DNA of 64,000 nt from Oasisia sp. SBJ-2009 (Eukaryota > Annelida > Polychaeta > Sabellida > Siboglinidae): positions 12,296,934 through 12,360,933 of the forward strand of contig OZ024867.1 in NCBI GenBank assembly GCA_964017155.1, in the 5' to 3' direction. Shown here piece after piece: positions 1 through 21,264 of the stretch. A program made the translations under genes and the position numbers. Each line of letters opens with the position of its first letter. The stretch's first letter is position 1. Under the pieces are notes generated by a model. It saw nothing but the letters and a program-made list of their open reading frames with translations, had not been told where the DNA came from and did no database searches.

Positions 1-625
1 AGGTACGCTTGTAGCCCTTGTATCATGCCGCTGTTAGTTCGTGTAGTGTCTCCAATCGATTTTACACTTCGACTAGGAATTGTGCTTTGATCGTACGAAT
101 ATGACAAACCTACGACAAATCCTGCGGATCTCATGGAAAGATCACATTCCAAATGTTGAAGTCTTGAGACGGGCTAATATGTCCAGCACAGAGGCCACTC
201 TAATGGCTTCCCCGACTCCGTAGGACTGGACATAACATCCGTACGAATGACAGCAGACTACCAAAAGCTGTATACTATGGAGAATTAGAAAGGAAACGTC
301 TTCATGATGGACAACGGCTTCGATATAAAGATGTAGTCAAACGACACCTAGAGGCTACACACATCACCGTAGACCACTGGGAGTCTTGCACAAGATCGAC
401 AACAGTGACAGGCCATTCATAAAGGAAAGAGCCATATTGAAAAAACAAATATCACAAAAATACCAACATGATCACAATCTCCGCCACGGCTTTCCTGATG
501 CTTCTGCCCCTATCATATTCTGCATTAACTGTGGGAGAGGTTTTAAAGATCAAATTGAACGATTCTCTCACCAACGAGCAAAGCCCGTAACGGACGAAAC
601 CCTACACAGATGTCATGATCGGGCA
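1..625 (+). pseudogene. Non-LTR retrotransposon (LINE) 3' relic, reverse-transcriptase C-terminal region
   Basis: Conceptual translation across several frames gives the end of a LINE ORF2. Near 110-185 it reads LRQILRISWKDHIPNVEVL. Near 215-300 it reads RLPKAVYYGELE. Near 315-370 it reads RLRYKDVVKRHLEATHI. Near 520-575 a Cys/His motif reads CINCGRGFKDQIERFSHQR. The order (RCLRQILGISW-like block, PKAVLYGEL block, RYKDVCKRHL block, terminal zinc-finger-like SRIGLFSHQR block) is that of a widespread animal LINE family, recognised from memory. Frameshifts and stops between blocks make it a dead copy. It ends close to a GA/GACA microsatellite, as LINE 3' ends often do. Confidence 0.75.
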
Positions 626-634
626 TGATGGACA

Positions 635-637
<3 letters not shown>

Positions 638-678
<41 letters not shown>

Positions 679-716
679 AGGGAGACAGACAGACAGACAG
701 ACATACATACAGACAT

Positions 717-786
<70 letters not shown>

Positions 787-930
787 AGACAGAGACAGAC
801 AAAGAGACAGGGGGAGAGGGAGAGGCAGAGGGAGAGTGAGACGGGGAGACGGGGAGACGGGGAGACGGGGAGACGGGGAGACGGGGAGACGGGGAGACGG
901 GGAGACGGGGAGAGGGATAGAGAGACAGAG
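638..930. repeat. Compound microsatellite (GA)n, (GACA)n, (GACGGGGA)n
   Basis: Dinucleotide GA (about 638-672) passes into GACA tetranucleotides (about 684-800) and then an 8-bp AGACGGGG repeat (about 839-912). Long frames on both strands here are translations of the repeats (RERERE, TDRQTDRQ, VCLSVCLS) and not genes. Confidence 0.95.
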
Positions 931-1025
931 AAAGAGACAGAGAGACAGAGAGAGATGATTGATTCCCAAGTGCACGAACCGGTGCGGACATATCTGAACA
1001 AAACAGTGCGGCAGAAGAAACTGAA

Positions 1026-1026
<1 letters not shown>

Positions 1027-1081
<55 letters not shown>

Positions 1082-1087
1082 CAGCGT
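1027..1087. repeat. (CAG)n trinucleotide array
   Basis: About 18 CAG/GCA units ending in GTAGCAGCG. It reads as poly-Ala, poly-Gln or poly-Ser depending on frame; nothing nearby shows that it is translated. Confidence 0.95.
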
Positions 1088-1559
1088 AAGGTCTGTTGCT
1101 TACACACCGCAATATAATTATCTCAGTTTGGAATGATTCCACCTGAAACGACGTTCCGTGACTAGAGGCAACAGTACACTGTAATTTTCATAGTGTGGCC
1201 TAATAATTTCCTAGTTGTCAAGTGCCAATGGTGCATATATATTGTGCATTGTATTTTATGTTCAGATTCTAACACCGCTGTTGACATGTGGTATATTATT
1301 CCACGCGGCTTTGTCGGCGAATGAAACCCAAATGCTAATAAACTTCAGCCATACAAAGTGCTGTGTGTGTGTGAATAGATACTCAACCGGAAGTAGCGAT
1401 TACAGGAGCGAGAACACAATAAGACAACCTGAATTGCTAGTCAACCGTCCAGTGTACAACGTGTAATACGTCTACTCGGCAAACGGCTTAACAACTCTAC
1501 GCGAACATGTCTATGTCGGACAGTTTTTGTTATTTTTAGCTCGGTCGCCCTCCGGCGTT

Positions 1560-1620
1560 TGGCGGCGGATGTATTGGTGCGCATGCGCGTCACGTGACCA
1601 CTGCGGGTGGACGGCACTGC
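1560..1620 (+). promoter_or_regulatory. Likely CpG-rich promoter/5' leader of the TNF-like gene: NRF1-type site and CACGTG E-box
   Basis: TGCGCATGCGCG at about 1578-1589 is a perfect match to the palindromic NRF1 consensus, and TCACGTGACC follows at once with an E-box. The stretch from about 1540 to 1900 is CpG-rich compared with the AT-rich surroundings. Several out-of-frame ATGs (for example at 1569 and 1583) lie before the chosen start at 1672, so upstream ORFs are possible. The transcription start itself is not visible. Confidence 0.5.
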
Positions 1621-1671
1621 GACGTCCCTGGTTGGTGTGACTGTGAGTGTACGGGGCGCTGTGCACGTATC

Positions 1672-11903
<10,232 letters not shown>

Positions 11904-12330
11904 CACTCAACTCGCCTTACTCCCGTTGGAAGTGACGCTCAACTCGTCTTATTCCCGCCGGAAGTGACGCTCAATTCGCCTTACTTTCGCCGGAAGTGAT
12001 GCTCAACTCACCTTACTCCCGCCGGAAATGACGCTCAACTCGTCCTCCTCCCGCCGGAAGTGACGCTCAACTCGTCTTTCTCCCGCCGGAAGTGACGCTC
12101 AACTCGCCTTACTTTCGCCGGAAGTGAAGCCACGAGGGAAAACGGGAAGACGGATGCAATTTTCATATCACTGCAACGCTTGGAAAATATTCCGTGGAAA
12201 CGTTTACCAACAGTTACTGAGGTTACCTTGTAGACATTGGGGTTTTATATATTGAGTACATAGGCCGTATTGGTGTATATTTGTGCACAGAATTGTTACA
12301 TTTGTATTTGAAAACACGTTTGCTCGTTAA

Positions 12331-12336
12331 AATAAA
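12331..12336 (+). terminator. Poly(A) signal of TNF-like gene, copy 1
   Basis: AATAAA in an AT-rich context (TTAAAATAAATATTGCG), about 430 bp after the stop at 11903 and with no earlier AATAAA in the 3' UTR. The duplicate at 15195-15200 is identical. Confidence 0.6.
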
Positions 12337-12379
12337 TATTGCGTTCGGACGGACTCAAAGTAAATTGGCTGTGAACACA

Positions 12380-12507
12380 TAACAAAACATGTACACATAC
12401 ATACACGGGTACACGCACACAGGTAAACGCACACATACACACGCGCGCGCGCCCACACACACGCACAACCTCTCTCACTCTCTCGCGGACGCACAAGCAC
12501 GCTCGCA

Positions 12508-12539
<32 letters not shown>

Positions 12540-12610
12540 CACACACACCAAATCACGCACGCACACACATACATACAAACTCAAACGCGCACGCACACAT
12601 ACACTCATAA
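12380..12610. repeat. CA/CG-rich compound microsatellite (copy 2 at about 15244-15475)
   Basis: CACACA with CGCGCG, CTCTCT and GCAC tetranucleotides. The copies differ in the number of GCAC and CA units, as expected for slippage after duplication. Open frames here are repeat translations. Confidence 0.9.
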
Positions 12611-13515
12611 TTATTACCCGTTTACTCTTTATTACAATTAAAATATAATAGAAATAACACTAACTCTAACGTCGGGCTCTGGAACTGTTCGGGAGGTAAG
12701 TTTGAACATGAACATAATATGAAACGGTGGCATTTATTAGTACAATTCAAAACAAACATGATATATATTTCATTCCTTTTGTTCAACGCGTCCATTAAAA
12801 TAACATGGTGATTTTAGACAAATCGTTTATGAAAACTTCAAAATAAATCTGTACATACACTTTCTAAACTAATGCACTTACCAACACCATTTAAAAATGT
12901 GATCTTTTAAAGCTACTTTAAAACCCCTAAACATGTCAGATGTCATTGTATCCTTATAAGTAAAAAAACCCAGAATAGTTTAATAGTATGCACATCGTAC
13001 ATAATGGCAACGATCACTCTATCACTGTAATATTTACATTAAATACATCATAAATGTGCCACTAGTTGCATTCGACATAAATTATTCATACTTTGCCATC
13101 CAAACAACTCTGTAATTGTAGATCCCATAAAGGTGAATGGATGGTCTGTGTATATACGAACAAATACGTTTCAAAACGAAAAAGACGGTATATAAACGTA
13201 CTGTGGAGGTCGGGGAAAGTTGAGCAAAAGGATAACAAGCATTTCCCGTAAAATACAGATTGTTACGAAAACATTGAAGGAACTCTACTGGACTTGGGAG
13301 AGAGATACCCCCTTGGGGTGACGGTTACCCCCATTGGGGTGACGGTGACGCTATGCAGTGAAAGCCGTGAGGATCGAAGCTGCATTAACTGTCTTCCAAG
13401 AAAATCGGAATGTGGAACGTGATATATATAGCCTTGTACGAAGCAAACAAAGCAGACAAAATAGCAAGGGATAACATCATATGCAGTCCTATATAGCTTA
13501 AACTACGTGAAACAA
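12611..13515. other. Downstream flank of the TNF-like gene: no gene recognised
   Basis: AT-rich unique sequence, also present in copy 2. A short imperfect direct repeat, TTGGGGTGACGGT...CATTGGGGTGACGGTGACG, lies near 13311-13350. No coding frame is supported. Confidence 0.6.
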
Positions 13516-13519
<4 letters not shown>

Positions 13520-13571
<52 letters not shown>

Positions 13572-13572
13572 A

Positions 13573-13613
<41 letters not shown>
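13520..13613. repeat. (AT)n microsatellite (copy 2 at about 16384-16471)
   Basis: Two AT runs separated by AATAAATAA. The interruption and run lengths differ between the two duplicate copies. Confidence 0.95.
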
Positions 13614-13615
<2 letters not shown>

Positions 13616-13937
13616 ATAATAATCATCATCATCGTTCAGCCATAGTGTCCCGTGGTTGAGCGAAGGTTTCAGCATGTAGCTTCCACATCTGCCTATCTTG
13701 CGCTATCCTCTGCCAGATGGTACCCTTCCAGTAGTCGTCTAGTTCGTCTCTCCAACGTCTCGCCAGTCTTCCTCTAGGTGTTTTCCTTTGTAGGTTTCCA
13801 AGTGGTGATACGCAATGTCCATCAACTAGCTCGTATCCTGCTGACGTGCCCTGCCCAGGTCCACTTCGATCTTCTGACTAGTTCAATAACGTCTGTGACC
13901 TTTGTCTTTTCTTTTACCCAGATGCTTGTTTTTCTGC
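13614..13937 (-). pseudogene. LINE reverse-transcriptase C-terminal fragment, truncated at the duplication junction
   Basis: Minus-strand translation gives KGKHLEEDWRDELDDYW-like and IWQRIAQDRQMWKLHAETFA blocks and then a (GAT)n tail. This is the end of a common animal LINE ORF2 (GRPRRRWRDDL..W..IAQDR..W..HAEAFVQQW). The fragment stops abruptly at 13937, where copy 2 of the duplication begins, so its 5' part was cut off by the duplication event. Confidence 0.75.
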
Positions 13938-14568
13938 AGTATGATAAACTTACTTTGGAGCTTTATGTCGAAGCGAGTACACCGTTTCGGTCCGTCAGCT
14001 ACGGACCTTGTTCACGTACTGGTGTCACGTGTGTTGCCTCAGATTTCGGCGGGATAATTTGGTTGTAGATGGTATCCCTGATCTCTGTTCATGGTAGTAC
14101 ACCCTAAAGACAAAACACCTAAAGAACACCAATGTGGAACCATCTACAACAGATGCTTTTCCAATACTCGTTGAATACATACAACAAGTATGCGAGTTAG
14201 TGTGGATGGTATGTGGTGGGTGGGATGTGCTTGTGTGGGTGGGTGGATATGTTGCGTGCAGTGTATCCGCTTGTTTATCTCTGACGTAGGCATGCAATGA
14301 TATAGGAAATGACGATTTTACTATTTTATACTTACAAATCAACTAAGTCATATTTTGTATTCACGATTGTAAAATCTTGCTTCTTTTCATGTTTCTTTCC
14401 ATCCGCTATGTGGTAGCACGGATATACAAAAATCGTAGTGCCGATCTGAGCCGTTGTTATCTAGTTAAGACGGGTGGACGTATCGCCTCGTATAGGCGCC
14501 TTACCCACCCTACCTTAATTATAAGTTGATGAACATTTTCACGACTGTGTCCGTGTGTCTGTCTGTAG

Positions 14569-14767
14569 GGGAGTGAGAAGCGCCCACGCCTACGACAGCG
14601 TCTTCCAGGCCGGCGTCTTCCACCTCGAGCCGGGGGACCGGCTGTTCGTGCGGCCAGACATGCGATCTGTCGGCTGCCGCTTCGTGCTACATCCGGAGAA
14701 GACGTTCTTCGGAACATTCCGCCTCAATCCCGCCACTCTCAAGTCGCCTTACTCCCGCCGGAAGTGA
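14569..14767 (+). CDS. Duplicate terminal exon of the TNF-like gene (copy 2)
   Basis: It has the same acceptor (GTCTGTCTGTAG), the same 199-nt length and phase 2 entry, and the same stop as exon 7. The only protein change seen is Gly to Val at codon 247 (GGG to GTG, just after the splice junction). It could serve as an alternative last exon if copy 1 and its poly(A) site are skipped; otherwise it is redundant. It may also be an artefact of uncollapsed haplotypes. Confidence 0.6.
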
Positions 14768-15194
14768 CACTCAACTCGCCTTACTCCCGTTGGAAGTGAC
14801 GCTCAACTCGTCTTATTCCCACCGGAAGTGACGCTCAATTCGCCTTACTTTCGCCGGAAGTGATGCTCAACTCACCTTACTCCCGCCGGAAATGACGCTC
14901 AACTCGTCCTCCTCCCGCCGGAAGTGACGCTCAACTCGTCTTTCTCCCGCCGGAAGTGACGCTCAACTCGCCTTACTTTCGCCGGAAGTGAAGCCACGAG
15001 GGAAAACGGGAAGACGGATGCAATTTTCATATCACTGCAACGCTTGGAAAATATTCCGTGGAAACGTTTACCAACAGTTACTGAGGTTACCTTGTAGACA
15101 TTGGGGTTTTATATATTGAGTACATAGGCCGTATTGGTGTATATTTGTGCACAGAATTGTTACATTTGTATTTGAAAACACGTTTGCTCGTTAA

Positions 15195-15200
15195 AATAAA
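15195..15200 (+). terminator. Poly(A) signal, duplicate copy
   Basis: AATAAA at exactly +2864 from the first copy, with identical flanks. Confidence 0.5.
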
Positions 15201-15375
15201 TATTGCGTTCGGACGGACTCAAAGTAAATTGGCTGTGAACACATAACAAAACATGTACACATACATACACGGGTACACGCACACAGGTAAACGCACACAT
15301 ACACACGCGCGCGCGCCCACACACACGCACAACCTCTCTCACTCTCTCGCGGACGCACAAGCACGCTCGCACGCA

Positions 15376-15407
<32 letters not shown>

Positions 15408-16381
15408 CACACACCAAATCACGCACGCACACACATACATACAAACTCAAACGCGCACGCACACATACACTCATAATTATTACCCGTTTACTCTTTATTA
15501 CAATTAAAATTTAATAGAAATAACACTAACTCTAACGTCGGGCTCTGGAACTGTTCGGGAGGTAAGTTTGAACATGAACATAATATGAAACGGTGGCATT
15601 TATTAGTACAATTCAAAACAAACATGATATATATTTCATTCCTTTTGTTCAACGCGTCCATTAAAATAACATGGTGATTTTAGACAAATCGTTTATGAAA
15701 ACTTCAAAATAAATCTGTACATACACTTTCTAAACTAATGCACTTACCAACACCATTTAAAAATGTGATCTTTTAAAGCTACTTTAAAACCCCTAAACAT
15801 GTCAGATGTCATTGTATCCTTATAAGTAAAAAAACCCAGAATAGTTTAATAGTATGCACATCGTACATAATGGCAACGATCACTCTATCACTGTAATATT
15901 TACATTAAATACATCATAAATGTGCCACTAGTTGCATTCGACATAAATTATTCATACTTTGCCATCCAAACAACTCTGTAATTGTAGATCCCATAAAGGT
16001 GAATGGATGGTCTGTGTATATACGAACAAATACGTTTCAAAACGAAAAAGACGGTATATAAACGTACTGTGGAGGTCGGGGAAAGTTGAGCAAAAGGATA
16101 ACAAGCATTTCCCGTAAAATACAGATTGTTACGAAAACATTGAAGGAACTCTACTGGACTTGGGAGAGAGATACCCCCTTGGGGTGACGGTTACCCCCAT
16201 TGGGGTGACGGTGACGCTATGCAGTGAAAGCCGTGAGGATCGAAGCTGCATTAACTGTCTTCCAAGAAAATCGGAATGTGGAACGTGATATATATAGCCT
16301 TGTACGAAGCAAACAAAGCAGACAAAATAGCAAGGGATAACATCATATGCAGTCCTATATAGCTTAAACTACGTGAAACAA

Positions 16382-16471
<90 letters not shown>

Positions 16472-16472
<1 letters not shown>

Positions 16473-16925
16473 ATAATAATCATCATCATCGTTCAGCCAT
16501 AGTGTCCCGTGGTTGAGCGAAGGTTTCAGCATGTAGCTTCCACATCTGCCTATCTTGCGCTATCCTCTGCCAGATGGTACCCTTCCAGTAGTCGTCTAGT
16601 TCGTCTCTCCAACGTCTCGCCAGTCTTCCTCTAGGTGTTTTCCTTTGTAGGTTTCCAAGTGGTGATACGCAATGTCCATCAACTAGCTCGTATCCTGCTG
16701 ACGTGCCCTGCCCAGGTCCACTTCGATCTTCTGACTAGTTCAATAACGTCTGTGACCTTTGTCTTTTCTTTTACCCAGATGCTTGTTTTTCTGTCCCGTT
16801 ATGTGATGTTTAACATGCTCCTTTTCATCTGTGTTTGTGCGGCTGCTAGCTTGTTCTTTGCTTGGGTGGTGAGTGTCCATGTTTCCGCGCTGTATGTCAT
16901 TGCTGGAAGTGCGCATGAGTTGTAA
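16472..16925 (-). pseudogene. LINE reverse-transcriptase C-terminal fragment (longer copy)
   Basis: This is the same fragment as at 13614 but it continues beyond the duplication edge. Minus-strand blocks near 16800-16900 read LPAMTYSAET and KNKLAAAQTKMKRSMLNITG, the part of the LINE that normally precedes the WRDEL..W block. The uninterrupted reading across 16793 shows that this is the ancestral right-hand sequence and that copy 1 is the derived junction. Confidence 0.75.
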
Positions 16926-17828
16926 AAGTATTATTTTTTAGGTTTACATATATGTTATGTTTCATTTTAATTAGTATTAATGTAGGCTTGTCAATTCGAG
17001 TTAACTGGTGTTATTGGCGAACTGCTTAGATTTGTTTTAATAAATAAATTAAAGATCGAATAAACATCAGTTTTATTTTATAACAATGTAATTTATGTGA
17101 TTTATAATAGTAAGAGCGAGACATTTTATTACCAAATAACATTAAAAATGCACATTTATTTGTTGCGTTATATGGTCCTAATAAATATACAATTCGTATA
17201 TACCCATTTATTACCTCCATCGTGCACCTAACATTATAAAACTAAACTATGCAAAATGTACATTTAGCAGCCAACTGACAACACAGTGTAGGAAAATCGT
17301 ACATAATATCATCTACATTAACAAGTTCAACTTGCTAACAGCGTATATCAATATCGTCTGGAAATATTCTGTAAAAAAGTTATAAAAAAAACTAGTGTAT
17401 TAAACTGTCACTATCAGTAAACTAGTTACTTGTCAAATTAAGCTGACTGTTAAAAGTTGTATGCATCTCGGTAAAACAAAGACAATGCCATAGCGTGTGT
17501 TGAGGGTAATACCGTCAAGGTCTTACTCAGACTACAGCCTCCTTAGATGTCCATGCTGTCGAGAGGGTCTGTACGGTCAGAGCGAGGGGGCGTCTACCCT
17601 CTACTCCCTCACACTTAAACCGTCAACGACACCGAAAACTACTGTAATGTAAACGCTTATCACTGTTAAAATAATAACTGTATAAGCAATGTCTATGCTG
17701 CTGAGAGGGCTGGCGTGGTTCGAGTGATGATGGGAGGTCTACCCCCTCCCTACTCCATCGGACACATCTCTTCAGCAACACCGCACTCTAAATGTAATGT
17801 CTTTCAATGACACTGTAAATAATAACTG

Positions 17829-17830
<2 letters not shown>
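16926..17830. other. Intergenic; degenerate direct duplication near 17545-17765
   Basis: Mostly AT-rich unique sequence. ATGTCCATGCTGTCGAGAGG (about 17548) and ATGTCTATGCTGCTGAGAGG (about 17688) begin two diverged copies of a roughly 140-bp segment that share GTCTACC..CTCC motifs. No gene is supported. Confidence 0.5.

Positions 17831-17903
<73 letters not shown>
17831..17903. repeat. (AT)n microsatellite
   Basis: About 70 bp of pure AT. Confidence 0.95.
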
Positions 17904-17904
<1 letters not shown>

Positions 17905-17939
17905 GTGGTTTCGACGCCTCCCGCACTGTTTCCGTTATC

Positions 17940-19260
17940 TAGACACAGTCACGGGCGTCGATCGGTGGGGGACGGGGGGGGGGGGGACGCGTCCCCCCCA
18001 CTTTTCAGTTCAGAAAAATTGCGAGGCATATAGCCTGACTCAACACTCTCTCTTAAAAGCCGCTACATAGGACTGACTGACTGACTAGACAATAAAGTCG
18101 CGATATGAAGTTCAGAAAAGTAATTTCTCGCAAATTAATACGAGGCAAACAAGTTTTGAGGCATGGTTAGCTTCCATAATCCGTGATAGGATAGTTATTT
18201 AAACAAACGAAATATTTTAATGTATTGAATGAAATTTAAGCAACTCTTCACAGTAGTCATCACAGGTGAGTCATCGAACAGACCGTGGCATTTATACCAA
18301 AAAGGCTTTGTTATTTCGCTGCACATTGATGATTTTAAATTTGTCGCGCAGAAAGGCCAATCGGAAAGTTTATAACTACCGGAAAAATGTAAGCCGCTGC
18401 CGGGCTCTATCAGTTTGCAAACTTGTGTTGATATTATTAATAGGCTCTTCCCAACAAGCACATTTTAAATGATGACAGTTGTGTTGCACTTTCACCCTTC
18501 GCCTGCTTCGTGCTTATCGCCTACGACAGAAGCGGCGGATTCCTGCACTTTGTGTAACTTATTCCCATTTGAGTGATCAAACATTTCTTTGCCAAACTGT
18601 TGGATTGGGAAGTTATACACAGGCACAGCATGGACATCGATCAGTGGGGGACGAGGGGGACGCTGACCACCACACGGCCTGAGGGGGTCAGCATAGGAAA
18701 TGTCCTGATACTTTTTCAGTTCATAAAGCAAATTTATAGGCATATTAGCGAAACTGATCACTCCCCTCTCTTAAAAACCCTACATCGGTCTAGTAGTAAA
18801 ATTAATAATAAAAACTAAACTTCCGACTACCTAGTGGAAAATCACTAGATAAATTGCTTGGTTTGCAACAGCCCGCAACTTGATCTAAGTCCAGTAAATA
18901 TTCATCATGCCGGGCTCTGTCATTTTGCACCCTTGTATTTATATATAGCCATCAAGCACATAATAGATTATTAATTTGTGTTTGCCCTGTCACCCCTTGT
19001 ATTGCAGCCTGGTCGCCCTGATGGATATTTTTATCGCCTACGGCGGAACCAGACGATTTATGCACTTTGTGTAATTTGATCTCATTTTAGTGATGCCAAA
19101 TTTCTTTGTCAAAAGGTGGGATTGGGAAGTTTACACAGGCACCCCTGTAAGCTCTGCATCTTTGTCACTCTATGAATCAGACAAGCAGTGTTGGGTCTAA
19201 AGTCTACCCCTAAATGTTCAGTGATTGGGGTAGGCCATGGCCCCTCTTCAAATATATATT
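17940..19260. repeat. Diverged interspersed repeat copies with GGGGGAC/GTCCCCCC core
   Basis: Three local segments share CGTCGATC next to G- or C-runs: 17955-18005 (GGGGGGGACGCGTCCCCCCC), 18632-18665 and, inverted, 19636-19685 (GGTCCCCCGTTCCCCCCACT). In addition 18490-18630 and 19010-19145 are diverged direct copies sharing ATCGCCTACG, TGCACTTTGTGTAA and ATTGGGAAGTT. This looks like nested fragments of one repeat family; the class is not recognised. Confidence 0.5.
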
Positions 19261-19374
19261 GCCAACATAACTATAACTACTAAATAGCATAACAAAGTTT
19301 TTTTAGTTTTGAATTAGCACCAGACCAACACTGAATTGTTTTATATTAAAAAAAATACTTATGTGTTCTTTAGG

Positions 19375-19376
<2 letters not shown>

Positions 19377-19442
<66 letters not shown>

Positions 19443-19446
19443 CATG

Positions 19447-19518
<72 letters not shown>

Positions 19519-19586
19519 CATATTATAATATATATTATATGACATATATATGGGGGCCCAATTTATATAGACATACACATGTATGC

Positions 19587-19633
<47 letters not shown>
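19377..19633. repeat. (AT)n microsatellite cluster
   Basis: Three AT runs (about 19377-19438, 19449-19516, 19591-19633) separated by short unique pieces with ATGTCAT/ATGACAT inverted motifs. Confidence 0.95.
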
Positions 19634-19637
<4 letters not shown>

Positions 19638-21090
19638 TGGTCCCCCGTTCCCCCCACTTTTAAAACCGGATCGACGTCCCTGGACACAGTACGGTTAAAA
19701 CATATCTGTATACATAATGTGTCGCTTCGAAGTCTAAATGCTCTTCGATAGCGCACGCGCGCAGGCCTGAGTTGGACCACCCTTATGCGAGCCACGCAAA
19801 AGGGAAACGAACGACAACAAATGGGATCGCCACGCTACCCCCGGACTCGAAGCCGCAAACACCTTGTATAGCGCTCGCATGCTTCCCGGAATACGGATAA
19901 TCGTACGTGGGCCTCCGGAAAACGGGAAATTAACTTCGACAACTGAAACCGCTGGGTTGCCACTGGAACCTACTATGTCCCTTCTTAAGAATAATTATAA
20001 TACGAATACTGTGTTTTATATTAATGGATATCCTGTAATACGACATAATGTGTGACAACGCTATCTTACACCCTATAACATAATATAACTTTTAGCCTAC
20101 ACTTACTTTGGACATATTTTAACATATAGGTGAGAGTCGGCCGTCACTCTTAATTGCTTGTATTGCTGATACCTTAACCTTTGACACAATAAAATACATC
20201 CATGCCAACCTGTGTATATATACCATGTCAACCAATGGCGAAACAGCCACAATTAAATCTTTGACTGAGGCGGTAAGGGGAATATCGTAAGTATTCCCCC
20301 CAGGAAATGGCTATGCAATCATAATGCAACTGGCGCGGCATTAATTCGCCAGTAATTGCAACAACAAACGCCGATCATCGTTATAACCATCGACAGTTAG
20401 GACCTCTGGAGAGGTAAACTCGCACGTCCGCCCCTCTCGCAACAGTTAGGGGATCAATATATGGTGTGCCAAAGGTTTATTTCAAAATTTTACATAATAT
20501 ATTAGTGCATACACATAAATGCACCAAGACACGACCACCTTAATTCAGCTAAGCTAGCGGTGACTTTAATTACATGTATACGGCCGACAAAGTCGATTAA
20601 TTTTGCGTGACGCATTACATTATGTTGACGATTTACAGGTGATACTATTATTCGTATTATATTTATTGTACATACTGTTTATGCGAATACATTTTGAAAG
20701 AAAAAAACCTGATAATAGATATAGTACGTATCTTAGTGTATTATTTTGCTTGTTTTATATTAGTTAGCATTAACTAAGTATAAGTATTATTAGTGAATAA
20801 GTTAGTTAGTCAGTGTTAAATACTGTCTATTACTGCTAATTATTTTTTAATCATTATTTATATACAATAAATGCAGCGTAAAATCTTAAAATTATACAGT
20901 TAAACAACAATGACCCTTATGGTAGCGGCATACACAATATCTTAAACGATAGTCTCCGAGTCTATGCATTTTACCTACACTGACTGAATGTATATAATAT
21001 GTATTTTATAGCTGATTAAACCGTTTTTGAATACGAGTCTGAATCAGTGTAAATATGATCTGACCCCGCATGAAAAATTCATTGTCACGC
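19634..21090. other. Intergenic, no gene recognised
   Basis: AT-rich. A small hairpin GGGGAATA/TATTCCCC lies at about 20278-20300. No coding, tRNA or rRNA signal was found. Confidence 0.5.
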
Positions 21091-21099
21091 GAACACACG

Positions 21100-21264
21100 A
21101 GAACGGACGAGAAGTGTCATTCGGAAGATTTTGGTAGACGACAACCCGGATTTCCCGCTGTGCGATTGCAGAGGAAAGTACTTTAGAGACTTGAAACAGG
21201 GACTAATGCAGCATGCGATTAGTAATGTAATTGGTACGAGGCTTATGCTGTACTCGGAGGAAAG
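21100..21264 (+). CDS. Weak exon candidate, unknown protein
   Basis: The plus frame is open through SVIRKILVDDNPDFPLCDCR, then KYFRDLKQGLMQHAI and RLMLYSEER. It ends GAGGAAAG before GTGTGT, a possible donor in phase 2. Codon use and amino-acid mix look protein-like, but the upstream acceptor is unclear and I recognise no family. Confidence 0.25.

Larger units (their letters stand above)
13938..16793. repeat. Segmental tandem duplication, copy 2 (2.86 kb)
   Basis: Same content and order as 11074-13937. Seen differences include AAAAATCG for AAAAAACG near 14432, GAGTGAG for GAGGGAG in the exon, CACCGG for CGCCGG in the minisatellite, ATTTAATAG for ATATAATAG and different AT lengths. The right edge lies inside a LINE that continues without a break to about 16925. 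Confidence 0.95.

Noticed and set aside
543..1142. Overlapping frames of 129-199 codons in the GA/GACA/CAG tract
   Set aside because: They translate low-complexity repeats (SVCLSVCLS, RERERE, poly-Ala) in every frame; no splice or start context.
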